A stretch of 64,000 bases of DNA from Ziziphus jujuba (lineage: Eukaryota; Streptophyta; Magnoliopsida; Rosales; Rhamnaceae). The DNA lies in contig NC_083389.1 in NCBI RefSeq assembly GCF_031755915.1, positions 26,481,501-26,545,500 on the forward strand, given 5' to 3'. Shown here one piece after another: positions 1 through 13,677 of the stretch (its first letter is position 1; every line of letters begins with the position of its first letter). The notes beneath the pieces are model-generated. The model had not been told where the DNA came from. It saw only the letters and a program-made list of their open reading frames with translations, and searched no databases. A program made the translations under genes and the position numbers.

Positions 1-1530
1 GCACAATGGAAGTGATCTCCAAATTTAGGCCTATGCTAATTGTAATTGATAGGTGAATTCACAGCTACAGGTAACCATTGCAATATGCGTAATTTTTTCT
101 TTAAGGGTATTGTTAAATACTAACATGACGATGTGTGCCTGTCACTCGGCATAACTCATGAATTTCATATTTGACCATGGCTTTGAGGACCCTTTCTGGT
201 TCGTTTCAAAAAATAAAATAGAAAGAAAGTCCCTTTTGGGTTTAATTGATGCTTATAACTGCTCTTATATATACTCGTATTTACAAGAACATACCACAGG
301 GACAGACAAATTTTCATGCTTATTAAGACAGTTTTTGGTAGGGCTACATATAGTGAAAAAAATGAAACGTCATAGTTTCTAATTCTATTGATGTTATCTA
401 AACCTGCAATTCTTATATAGTTCGTTGAGACTTTGAAATATTGACAGGTACAAATTGATACCAGTACATATACACTGAATGCTTCCAGTTCTTTACCGAA
501 AAACACAATGTGCGAATTGTGGAAATACGTCGTGGAAGTGACTAAGAAAGAAAGAGAAGCATAAAAGCATTAATAGGATCATCAACAAGTTTGCTCATCC
601 ATAGTGCTATAAAAGGTCAGCATTTGAAGCTGAAGATTTAAGTTGATCGTTTTTACTGCATATTGTAGTAAAACCAGGAACAGTGGCTCACAGGAAAATG
701 AAATTGGACATCCAATCAGTTGTAGACTCAAATGTTGAAGCTGGGTTTGAGCAAGAAGATGCATTTACTGTTACATTTCACTTGTTTCTCGTAGCCAACT
801 CTTATACCAAATTAATATATCTTTGTAACGAAATGGTGGATTTAATTATCATAATCTACCTGAGTAATGCAGTACAAAAATGATTCCAATTCTAATTTTT
901 CTTTATGAAATTTGCTGATTACAATAACGCCAATTACTGACACTTCTTGCGACTGAGGGAATAAATATGTTTCAACTCTATATATGTATGTAGAAAAACA
1001 CATCTAAAATACATAAAAGTTTATGTTTTAAAATGTGTTTAAATGCAATATGTTGCATATAAAAGTTTTTGCTAAAAGAGATGGCTTAAAGTATGATAAA
1101 TATCATTTTCCCAGAGATTTTCTTTCTCACCAAACAAATTCTGTTTGCCTTTTTATATTTAATTTCATTGCATGTGCAAGTTGCAAGGAGAGAATGTGGT
1201 TTCTACGTGAATTGGGAGCAAATCTCGTGGTTTGTGCCCCAAAACAGGGACGAGAAGGGACAGGTGGTCACACTCATACCCTACCCCACCATCAAATCCA
1301 ATCTTAATCTAAACCGTCCGTGATGAATCTTTGACCACTCTTTTCTCACTCAGATTCGCTTTCACTGTTTTCTCCATATATGACCCTACCTTTCCCACAT
1401 TCCAAACTAATCTTGGCCGTACATCTAACCTCGTATCACTATTCTATGGTGTTCCGCGATTCACGTACCAACTCTCTCTCGTAGGGTTCGAGTACATTAT
1501 GATACGGACGGGTGTATATATGTCTTGAAT
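1..1530. other. no confident gene at left edge
   Basis: I see no confidently recognisable gene here. The stretch at about 674-780 (+) reads openly after an AG and contains HRKMKLDIQSVVDSN. It could be a terminal exon of a gene lying to the left, but I cannot name it and it has no clear partner exon. Confidence 0.3.
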
Positions 1531-1539
1531 CACGGCCGT

Positions 1540-1640
1540 TGACACGTCATTATGCTAACAAAGGCGTACGATGAACCGTTATCGTTCGACACGTGGAATT
1601 GTGAGCCAACGTCGACTACGTGGCAACAGTATCCACGTGT
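1540..1640. promoter_or_regulatory. G-box/ABRE cluster
   Basis: Four ACGT-core motifs fall within 100 bp: ACACGTCAT near 1542-1550, CACGTG at 1590-1595, ACGTGGC at 1618-1624 and CACGTG at 1634-1639. Such cores bind plant bZIP and bHLH factors (ABF, PIF and others). The local GC content is higher than in the flanks. No gene in the window starts right next to it, so its target is unknown. It may belong to a gene outside the left edge. Confidence 0.45.
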
Positions 1641-1975
1641 AAGGCCTCCTATGCCCTTGTCTGTGGGTCAGTACTAGGCTGCGTGGCAGGTTTCTATTGG
1701 ATGAATGAAATCAGCATGGAATCCGATTCTGTTTTTCACTTTGTTGCAGAAGGAAACATGGAAACATTTATTATTTTGATTTCAAATCATCTTGTATTTT
1801 TGAAAAATGTTATTTGTAACGATAGAGCACGAGTATATGGTGTTTGACAATTTAAATTATTTTAAAATTTATTTATTTTTAGAAAATCAATAATATATAA
1901 ATTAGACACATTCAATTGCTATTTACCATTTTAGTATGGATTCTACTCATGCCATCATTGCTAGCGAAAAATAAC

Positions 1976-1979
<4 letters not shown>

Positions 1980-2029
<50 letters not shown>

Positions 2030-2030
2030 T
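1980..2030. repeat. (TA)n microsatellite
   Basis: A nearly pure TA dinucleotide run of roughly 45 bp. Confidence 0.95.
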
Positions 2031-2383
2031 TTTAATCAATTCAAAAAGATCTTCTAATAATTTAACATTAAAAGTAAATGGATTTTCTTCCTTTTTTTTT
2101 TTTTCTGAATATGATTTGTAATCTAATTCCATATTTCTCACAGAATTTTCCCCTACTATACATATAACCTATTCTCTTTGTCTAAATTTTGAGGATCTTT
2201 AACTTTTTATGCATTTCTTTTTTATTATTTTAGGGTTGCAAACCTTTTTATTTTTTTCAGAAAAACATTATATTGAAGCATATTTAATCTATCTATCTAT
2301 GTCTATTGCCTTTTAATCTATATTTTGGAATTGTGAAGTATGTTACTCATAAATACAATTAACAAAAATGTGCTGACAATTAA

Positions 2384-2611
2384 ATCTAATATTAATCTTT
2401 TACATATATATATATATATATATTTATGATTGGTACTTTTTTTTTTGGGGGGGGGGGGGCGGGGGGGAAGGAATGATTGGTACATTCTGAATAATACCAT
2501 CTAATATTAATCTTTTACATATATATATATATATATATATATGATTGGTACTTTTTTTTTTTTTTTTTGGGGGGGGGGGGCAAGGAATGATTGGTACATT
2601 CTGAATAATAC
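2384..2611. repeat. tandem duplication, about 115-bp unit
   Basis: The unit begins ATCTAATATTAAT at 2384 and again at 2499. Each unit carries a TA run, the motif GATTGGTAC, a T-run followed by a G-run of 12 or more, and ends ATTCTGAATAATACC. The copies differ mainly in homopolymer length. The G-runs, especially in the first copy, could form G-quadruplexes. Confidence 0.85.
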
Positions 2612-4427
2612 CAATTTCCATTATTGTGTAAATAATGTTTCCTATTAGAATACAGTTGTTTGGACCAGTATAACTTTTCTTCTTTCAAAGTAAGTGGTAA
2701 AAATGACTCAATAATAATACGAGTCACCAATCTAAATTATATTGAAAAAGCTAAACACTTGTGATTAGTACATGTTCAAAATTATAGAAGAATTTCTTTT
2801 TACTTGCACTACCAAAGTAACTTATGATTAACTGATCAGAAATCTAAGAAATTAGGTTTCCACTTAAACCTTTTGAATAAACCTTTATTGGGATTCTTAC
2901 CATTAAATAATTAATGTTTGGTATATAATTCGGTGCAACTTTTTTTATGCCAAAAAAAAAAAAAAACTATATTTAGAGTTTTCTTGGTTGGGGGGGGGAA
3001 AAAAAAAAGAAAGAGAGAGAAAGTATTATGAGTTGTGGAAGAATTAGAAGTGGAAAACCAAACAGCAATGTCCAAATTGTAATGAGCTTATCTTGGGAAG
3101 CCGAAAGGGACAGTCTTCCTTTTAAGACCTCAAAAGCATGGATTTGCCTACAATTATTAAAACCCCACTAATTTTATTGCTTAATCATAAAAAATTAGAT
3201 CCATGGTCTGCCATAGTAAGCTTTATATCAGAACCAATCATGGGTTGCCACATAGCCTAACAAAGAAAAATTCATGTTGGTTTAACTAGATAAAATTGTA
3301 CCCTGAAAATGTAAAGACAATGCAAATTAATAGTACTAAGTAATATTTGTTTTTGAATTTTTTGATAATTGGATATGGAAAATTTGATAGTCTTATCTTT
3401 CATTTTTTCAATCATAAACTTTTGAAAGAAATTCTACTTTTTGAAAGAAATATACAAGTACACTTTGATTTTTGTTCAGTGGAAAGACTGGAGCGTGTTG
3501 GTTTTTTACCAGAAAGGAGCTGAACCACAAAAGGCTAAAATCTAAAGAAGAGACAGTTTTGAATTAAAAAACGCAAAAAAGAAGAAGAATTGTTTTTAGA
3601 CATAAAGACCATCAATCTCAAACCAAAGAAGCTCTCTTTCTTTCTAATTTTTCTTCCTCATTCTCGTCAAAGTCCAAAGTCCTAAGAAAGACACATTTAT
3701 CTTTTTCCCTAAATCCCGGATGACCTTTAACGCTAAGGAAAAAGTATGTGTGCCTGTTTTGAAGAATGTGCAAAAATTCTCATATGATCCAAACAGGTCC
3801 TATCCCATATAAAACTTGAGAGATATAAAAAATAAATAAATAAAAAGAAGGTTTTGGAGAGTGAGAAACAGAGGCCCCCACCCACCTTCTTCTTTTTTTC
3901 TGAAAAATCTTTCCAAAAAAGAAAAAAACTCATCCATGTTAGTCCTTCAATACAACTTGCTCACACCTTTTTAGATGAGGCTTGACTGACCTTTTCTTCT
4001 CTTCAAATGGTAAAATTTACCACAAACCTTCAAAACAAAGCAAGGCATATCCCACTTCAATCAAACTATTGCCTTTTTATCCTTTGTTTCAAAACTCTCT
4101 GTACCTATTTTTTTTTTTTTTTCTCCATCTTAATTCTCTTTGGTTTGCCAAACAAAAAAAAGAAAAAAAAAGAAAAAGAAGAAACATTGTTGTTCTTGGA
4201 TTATTGGAAATTCTATGCATTTTTTTAGTACACATGGATACATCATTATAGCATGCTTTGCATGCATATTTTTTTCATAATTAAGATATTGGTCTAATGA
4301 AAACTAATCCTATCTGTTTGGGTTTTCTTCAAATCTTTAGTGGAAGAGTCAAGGGTCATAGATTCCAAGTCCATGTCATTCTTAGAAGAAAGAGAATTAT
4401 GAGATATATATTGTGCTTGCTTAAATG

Positions 4428-4430
<3 letters not shown>

Positions 4431-4477
<47 letters not shown>
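4431..4477. repeat. (TC)n microsatellite
   Basis: An uninterrupted TC dinucleotide run of about 46 bp. Confidence 0.95.
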
Positions 4478-4478
<1 letters not shown>

Positions 4479-4721
4479 ACTAAATTTTTTGTCTACCTCA
4501 TTAGAATATTTCATTGTTTTTTTAATATATTAGGTTTCATTAAGTCCATTATAGAATTATAATCAGGCATGACAATGACCAGTAGCATAGCATTTGCAGG
4601 ATTTGGAAATTCTAAAAGACCAAAAAAGAGGTTGACCCATTTGATTATCATTATTTGTGTCATTCCCGATGCCATTTAGCCATGTGAAAGTTTTAATCAA
4701 AGGGTATGAAATTATACTTCA

Positions 4722-4754
<33 letters not shown>
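4722..4754. repeat. (AAT)n microsatellite
   Basis: A trinucleotide run of about 11 units. Confidence 0.95.
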
Positions 4755-4755
<1 letters not shown>

Positions 4756-6724
4756 TTTGAAAGTGCTAATTAAATAGATTGGAAAATGTCCCACATATAG
4801 CTTTTGTTTGGGCAGTTTAATCCCACCTTGCTTTACATGTGTTTTTCCCGAGCTTTTGATTGCCTTTTGACCTAGCCTTTTCTTAGTACTTTTGGACGAT
4901 AAGAGATAGTGACCCTTGTCTCATTAGATTTAAGTCATTTTTTACTGAAAAAGTTTTTACTTATGAGGTGGTTTAGAAGCAACTCATAGCCAATATAGAA
5001 ATACCATTTACCAACCATCTTTTTTATTTTCAGCTTTCACTTCCTCTTTTCTCCCCAAAAAAATAAAAAATAAAATAAAATAAATAACCACATTAGTCAT
5101 GTTTTAGATTGTAACTAAAAACCATTAATAATTTAACAATATGCAATTCATCAGATCCAAAAAGCATTACATTTTTGTCACTAAAACTATCCCCCTTAAT
5201 AAACATAACACATTGTCCTTCTAAGCTACACATACATATACTATCGGATACAAGTTTTAGGAAAATGATTGGGCAGGTGGGAATTTGAAAGTCCTTTGGG
5301 GATTTCTAAAACATTCTGAAATTTGTTATTGTTTGTACCATTTGGAAACCAACTTGAAAATTAATGAAAAACAGCATTCCTGTATGTATAAATATATAGA
5401 CCTAGGTCAACCACTGCTACATATCAGAGTCCACATTAACTAATTCTTCTAGGCTCCTAACCTTAAAAAATAATCATACAAACCTATTTGAGTTATATTT
5501 ATAAATCAAGAAACAAAAATGAATGATATATCTTTGACTTTCTGGACCCTTATGAAAGGGGAAATTTTTTTGGTCTTTAGTTCTGTGTTGTGGGGTTGTT
5601 TCCATGATACAGGACAAAGAAAAAAGCTTAATAGAATTCTTACACCAGTTCTGTTTGGGTACAAGTAATGCTAACTGCTCCCTTGGAAAATTATGAACCA
5701 GACAAGAAGTTCCAAGAAAATCCCATTCATTTATTCTGCATAAAATGCGGGTTTACATGTGCATATTAGTTCAAAAGGGCCAATATAAAGACATGCAAAA
5801 TACTCTAGCATATCTAATTCAAATATTTTTAGACTTCCTAGAAACAAGTAGACAAAAATAAGAACCCAGCAGCTGTTTTCCTTTTCTGGTTTTTTCTCGC
5901 TAGAATTCATCCTACTATTCTACTATTTTACCTGTTGCCAATCATTCATTCCCAACATCTCCTTCAAAGGCTACGTTTTTAATTAGCTGAATGAGTTTAG
6001 TTTACTTGGTCAATTTTAATTTTAATGCAGATTAGTTATCAGAGTTCTGCACGTGACTTGATGATATTTATATAGATATATATATATATATATAATATTG
6101 GTGTATATATATATATATATAAGATTTTAAAAATCATTCTAAAATTTGAACAAATCCCAATAGGCTTACATTGATATGATGTAATATTTAGATCATAAAC
6201 AACAAAAATCCACATCTTTTTCATTAAAATCTTAAGCTGCAATGAGTGAGCAGAAAAGTATAACATACAACAGTGTTGGATACAGAAAAACTTATAATTT
6301 TAGGCTTCTTATTGGAACTTGAAGGAAAATGACTGTTGCAAAGAAGTAAATATGAAAAAAGAAAATGAATGTATTTAGTAGACCTCCATTTTAAGTTTTT
6401 TGACAAGTGCTGGTGAAAGGGGAATCTTTTATTTTCACCTTTTAAGTTAAACCTTATTTATTATTTTGATTTGCAGAGATATAGGATTATATAGAAACAG
6501 GAAAAAGAAAGATTTTTCAAAAAGTGACTTGGGGAAAAAAATAAAAAAACAAGGTCTTCCAGAGAATGACAACTGCCTTGTCCTATTCCTTTCTGTTCCA
6601 AGATCAAATCAGAGTCTTTAAAAGGCTTCCTCACGACTTCCTCAAACTTCATTCAGAACCAAAACCCTTCACTGTTTTCCCTTTTCTCTCTATCTCTCTT
6701 TCTCTTTGTATTCTCATAAACCTT

Positions 6725-6836
6725 AGAAAAGCTCCAGAAAACCTTCTTTAACCATATTTCCTCTTTTTCTAGTATCTTAGAGAAAAGCTCCAGAAAACCT
6801 TCTTTAACGATATTTCCCCTTTTTCTAGTATCTTTT
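6725..6836 (+). repeat. 56-bp tandem duplication in the ERF 5' leader
   Basis: Unit 1 (6725-6780) and unit 2 (6781-6836) both begin AGAAAAGCTCCAG and end around TTTTTCTAGTATCTT, with only a few mismatches. The second copy ends three bases before the ERF start codon at 6840, so both should lie in the 5' untranslated leader. The first codons of the gene (about 6850-6875) contain a related string, CCTTAGAAAAAAGCTC, which may be a third, decayed copy. Confidence 0.9.
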
Positions 6837-6839
6837 ACA

Positions 6840-7940
6840 ATGTCAACCTCAAAAACCTTAGAAAAAAGCTCACAAAGCTATGAAACTGGTCAAGTCCAAA
6901 TGGGCTTTGGTCTTCTTCAAAGAAACACATCCCCACCTCAATCTGGTGAAAGAAGAGGTAGAAGAAAACAAGCTGAACCAGGAAGGTTTCTTGGTGTCAG
7001 AAGAAGGCCATGGGGTAGGTATGCAGCTGAAATTAGAGACCCAACTACCAAAGAAAGACACTGGCTTGGCACTTTTGATACTGCACAAGAAGCTGCTCTT
7101 GCTTATGACAGAGCTGCTCTGTCTATGAAAGGCAACCAAGCAAGGACCAATTTCATTTACTCTGACAATACAACTTTCCATTCTCTACTTTCTCCTTTTG
7201 ATCCTCATCATCAAACACTTTTACCACTACCACCACCACCACAACAACAACAACAACAAACTCAGTTTCTTTGTACTAAACAACAGCAACTTCAACAGAC
7301 CAATCAGAGCAATCCACCTCAGACTGGAAACATTAGTCAGAATAACCAAATTCCCAACCAATCCTTCAATGACACATGTACTGAAACTTCTCCAGATGGT
7401 TTTTCATCATCTGCATTGCATGGTGGTGTTGGTGATGGTGGTGATGATGATTTCTTTTTCTCCAATGATTCTAATTCTGGTTATTTGGGCTGCATTGTTC
7501 CTGACAACTGCTTGAGACCCCCTTCTGATTCAACCACCAACAGAAACTGCCACTCCAAAAAAGTTGCTGACTTTACTGCAGCAAATGATCAGAACTTTTG
7601 CTCCATGAATGTTGGGGTTACAAAACCACGTTGGGAGGGCAATATTAATAGTGCACTTCTTCCACTTGACCTCTCAAAGGGGTCGTCATCAATGGCTTCT
7701 GATACTGGAGGGTTTTCATGCTTGGACGAATTCAGTAATGGGTTATGGGATAATCATCAGCAGCAGCCATGGGAGCTGTATTCTAGTGACCTGATGATGA
7801 ATAACCATGCATTGATGGGAGATGAATGCATGAGAGCTTTGAATCCCATTATAGACAACTCTACCTCTTCTTCTGTATCTTGCTCTCCATCGGTTCCTCC
7901 TTTCGGTGATGTAGTTGACTTGGGACATTCTCTCTTTTGA
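6840..7940 (+). CDS. PUCHI: AP2/ERF transcription factor, PUCHI-like (ERF subfamily VIII-b)
   Basis: An intronless gene encoding 366 residues from ATG at 6840. A single AP2/ERF DNA-binding domain spans about residues 49-106. It contains [38 protein letters not shown] and ARTNF. The Ala and Asp of the YAAEIRD element are the ERF-type (GCC-box binding) residues. The N-terminal MSTSK and the domain sequence match, from memory, Arabidopsis PUCHI and the grass BD1/FZP group, which control lateral organ and floral meristem identity in the nucleus. The C-terminal two thirds is low complexity, with poly-Pro and poly-Gln (about residues 130-160) and Asp- and Ser-rich stretches. The neighbouring CCCH gene supports the PUCHI assignment by synteny. 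LEP or ESR/DRN relatives are the main alternative. The 5' leader carries a 56-bp tandem duplication. Confidence 0.85.
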   Translation: MSTSKTLEKSSQSYETGQVQMGFGLLQRNTSPPQSGERRGRRKQAEPGRFLGVRRRPWGRYAAEIRDPTTKERHWLGTFDTAQEAALAYDRAALSMKGNQARTNFIYSDNTTFHSLLSPFDPHHQTLLPLPPPPQQQQQQTQFLCTKQQQLQQTNQSNPPQTGNISQNNQIPNQSFNDTCTETSPDGFSSSALHGGVGDGGDDDFFFSNDSNSGYLGCIVPDNCLRPPSDSTTNRNCHSKKVADFTAANDQNFCSMNVGVTKPRWEGNINSALLPLDLSKGSSSMASDTGGFSCLDEFSNGLWDNHQQQPWELYSSDLMMNNHALMGDECMRALNPIIDNSTSSSVSCSPSVPPFGDVVDLGHSLF

Positions 7941-9883
7941 GTTTCTGTATCAGAGTCTAAGAGGTCCATTGCACTTGTTCTTCTTCTTCTTCTTCAAAAT
8001 CATGGCGGTTTTTTTTTTTGTTTTGTTTTTTTTCTTAATAATATTTAACTACTGTAATTAACCTAGCTAAAAAGCTTCATCCTACATTTAACGAGGAAGA
8101 GATTTGAAATGTCGGTTTTTTTCTTTTTTTAACGAGATTTAAATGAAAAAGTTGTTTGAAGAGCAGTCCCTTTCGGAAAGCCTTTTTTCATCAAATATTT
8201 TTTTTGCATTCCTTATGATATGGTTGAAAAATGGTACATTCTTTTCCGAGATAGACAATACATAGAATAGGATCATTTACATTAATATACATAGATATAT
8301 ATTATATATTATATTTATATATCTATGTATATATTTTTAGCTAAGGATATATTATATTGGTTCATAGATGTTGTTTTCCATTCACTATTATAATTCATGA
8401 AAATGGTGAAATATATATGGTTGTCTATTCTTAAGGGTGGGTGACAGTGAATAGGAAAAGGATGTACAATGGCATTAATTAATGAATGCATAGAATCAAT
8501 ATCCCAAACCTTTAGGAAGTGATGGGCATGCCAGAGCCAGACCCAGAGGCCTAATCCTAACTCTAAAAAACTCTTCCATTCCAGCACTACTAAGGGTAGG
8601 TTGGAACCTCTTAATCTAAGCTTCTGCTGCTTTTATTTGGTGTGGACCAGTACCTCATTTTATAGCCAGCTAGATCTAGAACTAGTGGGACTCTAACAAT
8701 AAAATTCTTCAGAAGTATTAGAATTGCCAAACTAAATTCAATGCTAGTTTGTACACTACTAACTGGAGATGAGGTTAAAACATCGACGACTAAGCATGTA
8801 GCTTTTTAGCAACCATGCATGCATATATCTCGAAAAATGAACCAATGCCTTTGTCTATCCAAAAATAATAATAATAATCAATATTATATATTGCTTTAAT
8901 TTGGAGTTTGGTTCAAAAGCGAAATAGAGTGAGAGTGGGACTTCAATTTTTTTTTTTTTTCGACTTGCTTGTTGGAATGAAAATTGTTCTTCAACATGGG
9001 CAAAGATTCGATATTTTCTAATTCATCTCTCAACAAATAAAAATCAAATTCAGAATTTCCTTCAAAAAGTTTAATTACCGAAATGTTGTATCACAGAGTA
9101 ACAAAGATCAATCCCCCTTAAAATTAAAATGGGGAAACAAAAAGGAGAAGAAAAATAATTATTTGCACAGTCAAGCTTCTTCATATATTTTGTATTCATA
9201 ATAAAATTATCAATAACCAGGTCAAGCATTTTCAATTGCCATAACATAAACTTTTGTATCTAAAACATATAAAGTAGCATTTTTTTTCTTTTTTTCTTTT
9301 CTTTCTTTCTTTGATGCCTCCTTGGGGGGTCTCTGAACTGCTTTTTCTTCTCTCTTCACGACGGACCATGGACCAAAAAAGCACTTAAATAATACCTAAG
9401 TTGGGATTGAAAGCTGGTTCCCAAATTTGAAGAAAAATCGAAAGGGATAGACATGAATACACGGTTACTGTAAAAGTATGATAACCGTGGAACTTTATCT
9501 TCTTCATTTTGAAAAAGACTTGAGCAGAGAGAACACAACAAACTCCTTGATTGAAGAGTGGGACACAGATTTTGTCTAAGGGAACTGCTGAGTATTTCAT
9601 GGTTATTCAAGAGAAAATTTGAAGGCTATATGGTTTTACTAAACTTTTTTTTTTTTTTTTCTTTTTGACGGTTGGCCATGGCTTATTCAAGATAAAAGGA
9701 ATGGCCGATATAGATATTATATGAACACAGTGATGAAAAGAGCTGATGTGTACTAGGCCTGAATCAGGAAACCGTGATAAGTGAGAATGTGAATCCTCTA
9801 TTTGAGGATTTGCAAAAAAATATGATGCTTTCATTGGAGAAATTTGATCAAAAAAGAAGAATAAGAAATTGCTTGACTAAGGC
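7941..9883. other. convergent intergenic spacer (ERF / CCCH 3' ends)
   Basis: This stretch holds the 3' flanks of two convergent genes. I see T-rich tracts, short (AAT) and (TA) runs and no open frame with family resemblance. The 3' untranslated regions of both genes must lie here. Confidence 0.6.
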
Positions 9884-12800
9884 TTAGCTTGAAGTATGCG
9901 ACTCAGAAATACTGCTATTGCTGCCAGTTGAAGGGCCAGAGCTCTGAGCAGACTGTTGGAGACTCAGATGAGAAACCGAACCACCCTTTGAAAAGGTTGA
10001 ACCAACTGATCCACTAGTTGTGCTCATTGATGAAGACATTCTGGCTGAAGTGGAGTCCTTACTGGATCCTGAAGTAAGTTCCGGACGCAATTCTGAAGAA
10101 GAGGACGATGGGGCAAGAGTACCAATTGAGGATCCTACTGGGTATGGTGCCACTGGCATATCAGTAAGAGACGATGCAGATGGGCTGTAACTCAATGATT
10201 CCATCGGGTGGTCAAACTTGCATGCAGGACCAAACTTGCATACTCCACGTTGTGCATAGTGAGTGCAAAGTGGAGCACCCTGATCAGAAAATAAGAATAT
10301 CAAATTTGAAGAAAAGGTTTATACACGAGATAAAGAAAGATGGTAGAGAGAGAGAGGGGAAATAATAGAACAGAAAATAATGAAATGTGCAACACAAGAC
10401 AGCGCTACTCCTACAAGGACATGTTACATGCACAAAAAAATGAACACATGCTGTATCCAGAGACTACTTTGTTAAATGGCAAGCAAATATTTACATGTGA
10501 ATTAGATTTCTTTAGAAATCCACAATTGAATGTATAAATACCTCAAATGAAATTGTGAACATGTCTAAAGGAACCGAGAAGGAATTTCAATTTTCCATTT
10601 TTCACTCCCATACAAAGAAAAGGTTTAAAGAAAAATAAAAAATAGAAAAAAATTGGGCAGCACATAAAATAATCTATGCCTGCCACTTCAAAAGACTCCC
10701 TCCTGGCATACAAAGTAAGAACTGGATACATTTGCATATCTGGGAAGCATGAACATGATCTTCATTTGCGAATTCAAGGAAGTTGCTAATAAGATAAGAT
10801 TAGCCCAAAAATGTATAATGAAAATAAGGAGGAGCTTGTGATGTTGAAGACTGAAACTTATAGGCAACTTGCAAAGTAACTGACCAAAAATTGATACAAA
10901 CACAAACCTCATAGAGTCATCCACAGAAACTAGAAATAGTTTAAGCTACACTATATTCTTTTGTTTATCTAATATTTAACTAGCTGATACAATATGTTTT
11001 CAAGAGATGACATTGTCAAAGTGCAATTTGATGCACAAGGCTTAATAGAATTGCAAACTCTATTCTTTCCTTTCAACATATTTTTTATTCCTTTCATCCA
11101 ACGACGGATGCTGGCAAAAAAAGGTGTAAATGCCCCAGGGGATTTATCAAAGCAATATATGAATCAAAAGAGACTAAAATGACCTAACAAACCCCTATCA
11201 CAACCAAAAGCATGGATTGTCTTGGCTCTAATAGAATTTCCTGAATTCTGACTGGCAGAGTCAATTAAACACATGGTCTGCAAGGCATGCACACAAACAT
11301 GGAACATAGAGCCAATTATCAATGAGTCGTACACTTTTTTAAAAGAAAAAGTACTATAATAGACACAAAATGGCAAAGCACTGTGATGGATTAAAAGTTG
11401 CAAAAAATAGGCAAGAACCTTGGTAAGGACTTTTGTCCTACTTTAGACTGTTAAACCATCTGTAGAAACCCTAAAAAGCAAGTTCTAATCCATGGCATAG
11501 TTTGCTAGAAAATGTGGGATGTCTTCTACTAATAGAACATATGACAAGGGTTGGGACATTGCTTCTGGAAATTAACTGTAGATTTTGACGAGACATTTTC
11601 CTTTTACTGATTTAAGAAAGAACAGTTATCAATTTCCAGATTTAAAGCAACATAACAGAACTGATAAAGATCCTTACTGGACGCATAGGGAGACCCATGG
11701 GGCTAAGAACAACAGTCGCTTTTGGTGCTATAACTTCTGGGGGGTGATGATATCTACATGAGGATCCATATTTACAATCTCCTGTTTTCAGGTAATACTG
11801 ACATTCTTGTTGACCAGGTCTTTCCGGAAACAAGCGCTCTTTCTGGGTACCACTTGAAGGACCAACAGAAGGTAAAGGAGGTTGATAGGATCCTGTATAT
11901 GCAGATGCTGAAGGAGATAGTTGGGTTATTCCATAAATTGGCCCTGAACCAACAGTCGGTTGAGTACTAGGAGATGGTAATGGGCTTACAGATGCCTGCA
12001 TGACAGGGTCGATAGCTTAATCAAAGTGCATCTTCAGCCATCCTGGTCCCTCAGGACAATAATATTCTTATATATTTCCTTTAAAAGATGCAAAAAACTA
12101 TGTTGGCTCCCATTACAGATGATACACGTGGAAACTTTTTATAGCAAATACAACATGAAAAGTATAGTGGATAAAGTAAGCTTTGCGTACCGTATAAGGG
12201 TTCCAGCTTGGAAATTGAACCATGCCTGGTGGAATCAGTACTGTACCATAAGGGCTTTGGACATATGGTCCTTGTATCAAGGGAGGCCTTGCAACTACTA
12301 ACCCATACTGTTGTGATGAGGAACCGGATGGAGACTGCACAGGTGGGTATAATGTGGGTGCAGGTACAGGTTGAACTTGAGGTGTAGGTGACGGGGCTGG
12401 AAGTTGTACGCCAGCTTGCAGTGGATGATGAAATTTACATGTCGTACCAAACTTGCACTGCCCAGTTTTCACATAGTAGGAACACTCTTTTTCACCCTAT
12501 TTTTATTTAAAAAAGTAAAGTATAAACAAAAAATCAACATACTGAACTTCATTGCATACTAGGGAAATGTTTTCCCAACAGGGCACGGAATTGAAAGATA
12601 GGCATAAACACAAAGGAAACAGACCGGCCGCAATGGGTATCCATAATAATTTAGTGTCACAGAGCTAATGGAACCTCCTCCTTGCCTAGGATGGTGGTAC
12701 TTACAAGAAGCACCATATTTGCATGTCCCTGTTTTCATATAATACTGCCAATTGAGAAAGGATTAGCTCAATCGGTAAAAACAGAGACACAACTGGAAAG

Positions 12801-13643
12801 AACCAAACTAACAGATAGATAGATTTTCCATAATCCATAAAAGTAAAAGAATTAGAAAAGCCAATACAGAGTATCTACAGAAACTAAGAAAATCCGCATT
12901 GCCTAATTGGAAAGTAACAAAAACATTTAGAATTATGGTTTATACCCACTTTCGAAATCATTAAACACAATCATATCAAGTACCTGGCACACTGGCTGTC
13001 CAACTCGCTCAGGGTACTCCACTCCACCAGCTCTAGCTGCTCCCATAACCTGAGTGGTATTTATCTTTCAAATTAACTATCAAATAATGTGCATTCAAAA
13101 ATTTCATAGCTATATCATATTAATAGATCTTATTCAGTTCCAAAACTACATTTAAAAAATTTAACCAAAAAAAAAAAAAAAAAAAGAGATTAAATTCGAT
13201 TAAACTCACAGCGATTCCACCAAACAAAACGCTAAAGTATAGTAAACCCCATAATCGAAGCTACAAACCAAACCAAGATAGCCTATACCACCATACAAGA
13301 TCAAGCTAGATTGGAACATAAAATCTGAGTGATCACGTAAAAACAATAAAATAACGATCATCCCTTTAGCCCTAATTTAAACCAAATTGAACCCGAAAAA
13401 CAAGAAATGTAATAGAAATTACCGCGCTACGGTCACGGGGATGATTGTACCGACACCGTGAGCCATACCCACAATACCCAGTCTTCAGATAGTAGATACA
13501 ATCGTTCTCGTTGGGCCGTTCCGGGTACGATTCCTCGCCGCCCACGCCCAACTGCCACACAGGCTCTACATTTTTCCCCAAAAAAACAAAGATCAAAACC
13601 CAGTTCCTCCTCTATAACGTTCCACATTCTACACGAACAAACC

Positions 13644-13677
<34 letters not shown>

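Larger units (their letters stand above)
2620..6700. other. intergenic sequence, no gene seen
   Basis: AT-rich sequence with no coding region I can support. It holds a (TC)n run at 4431-4477, an (AAT)n run at 4722-4754 and interrupted TA runs at 6077-6120. The last 1-2 kb is presumably the promoter of the ERF gene that starts at 6840. Confidence 0.6.

Noticed and set aside
2424..2730. Pro- and Lys-rich minus-strand frames
   Set aside because: Translations of the C/G- and A-homopolymers in the 115-bp duplication.
4431..4477. CRISPR-like or regulatory direct repeat arrays
   Set aside because: All short-period repeats here are ordinary plant microsatellites; no spacer-repeat structure is present anywhere.
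6870..7181. 103-residue minus-strand frame across the ERF domain
   Set aside because: Antisense shadow of the AP2 domain coding sequence.
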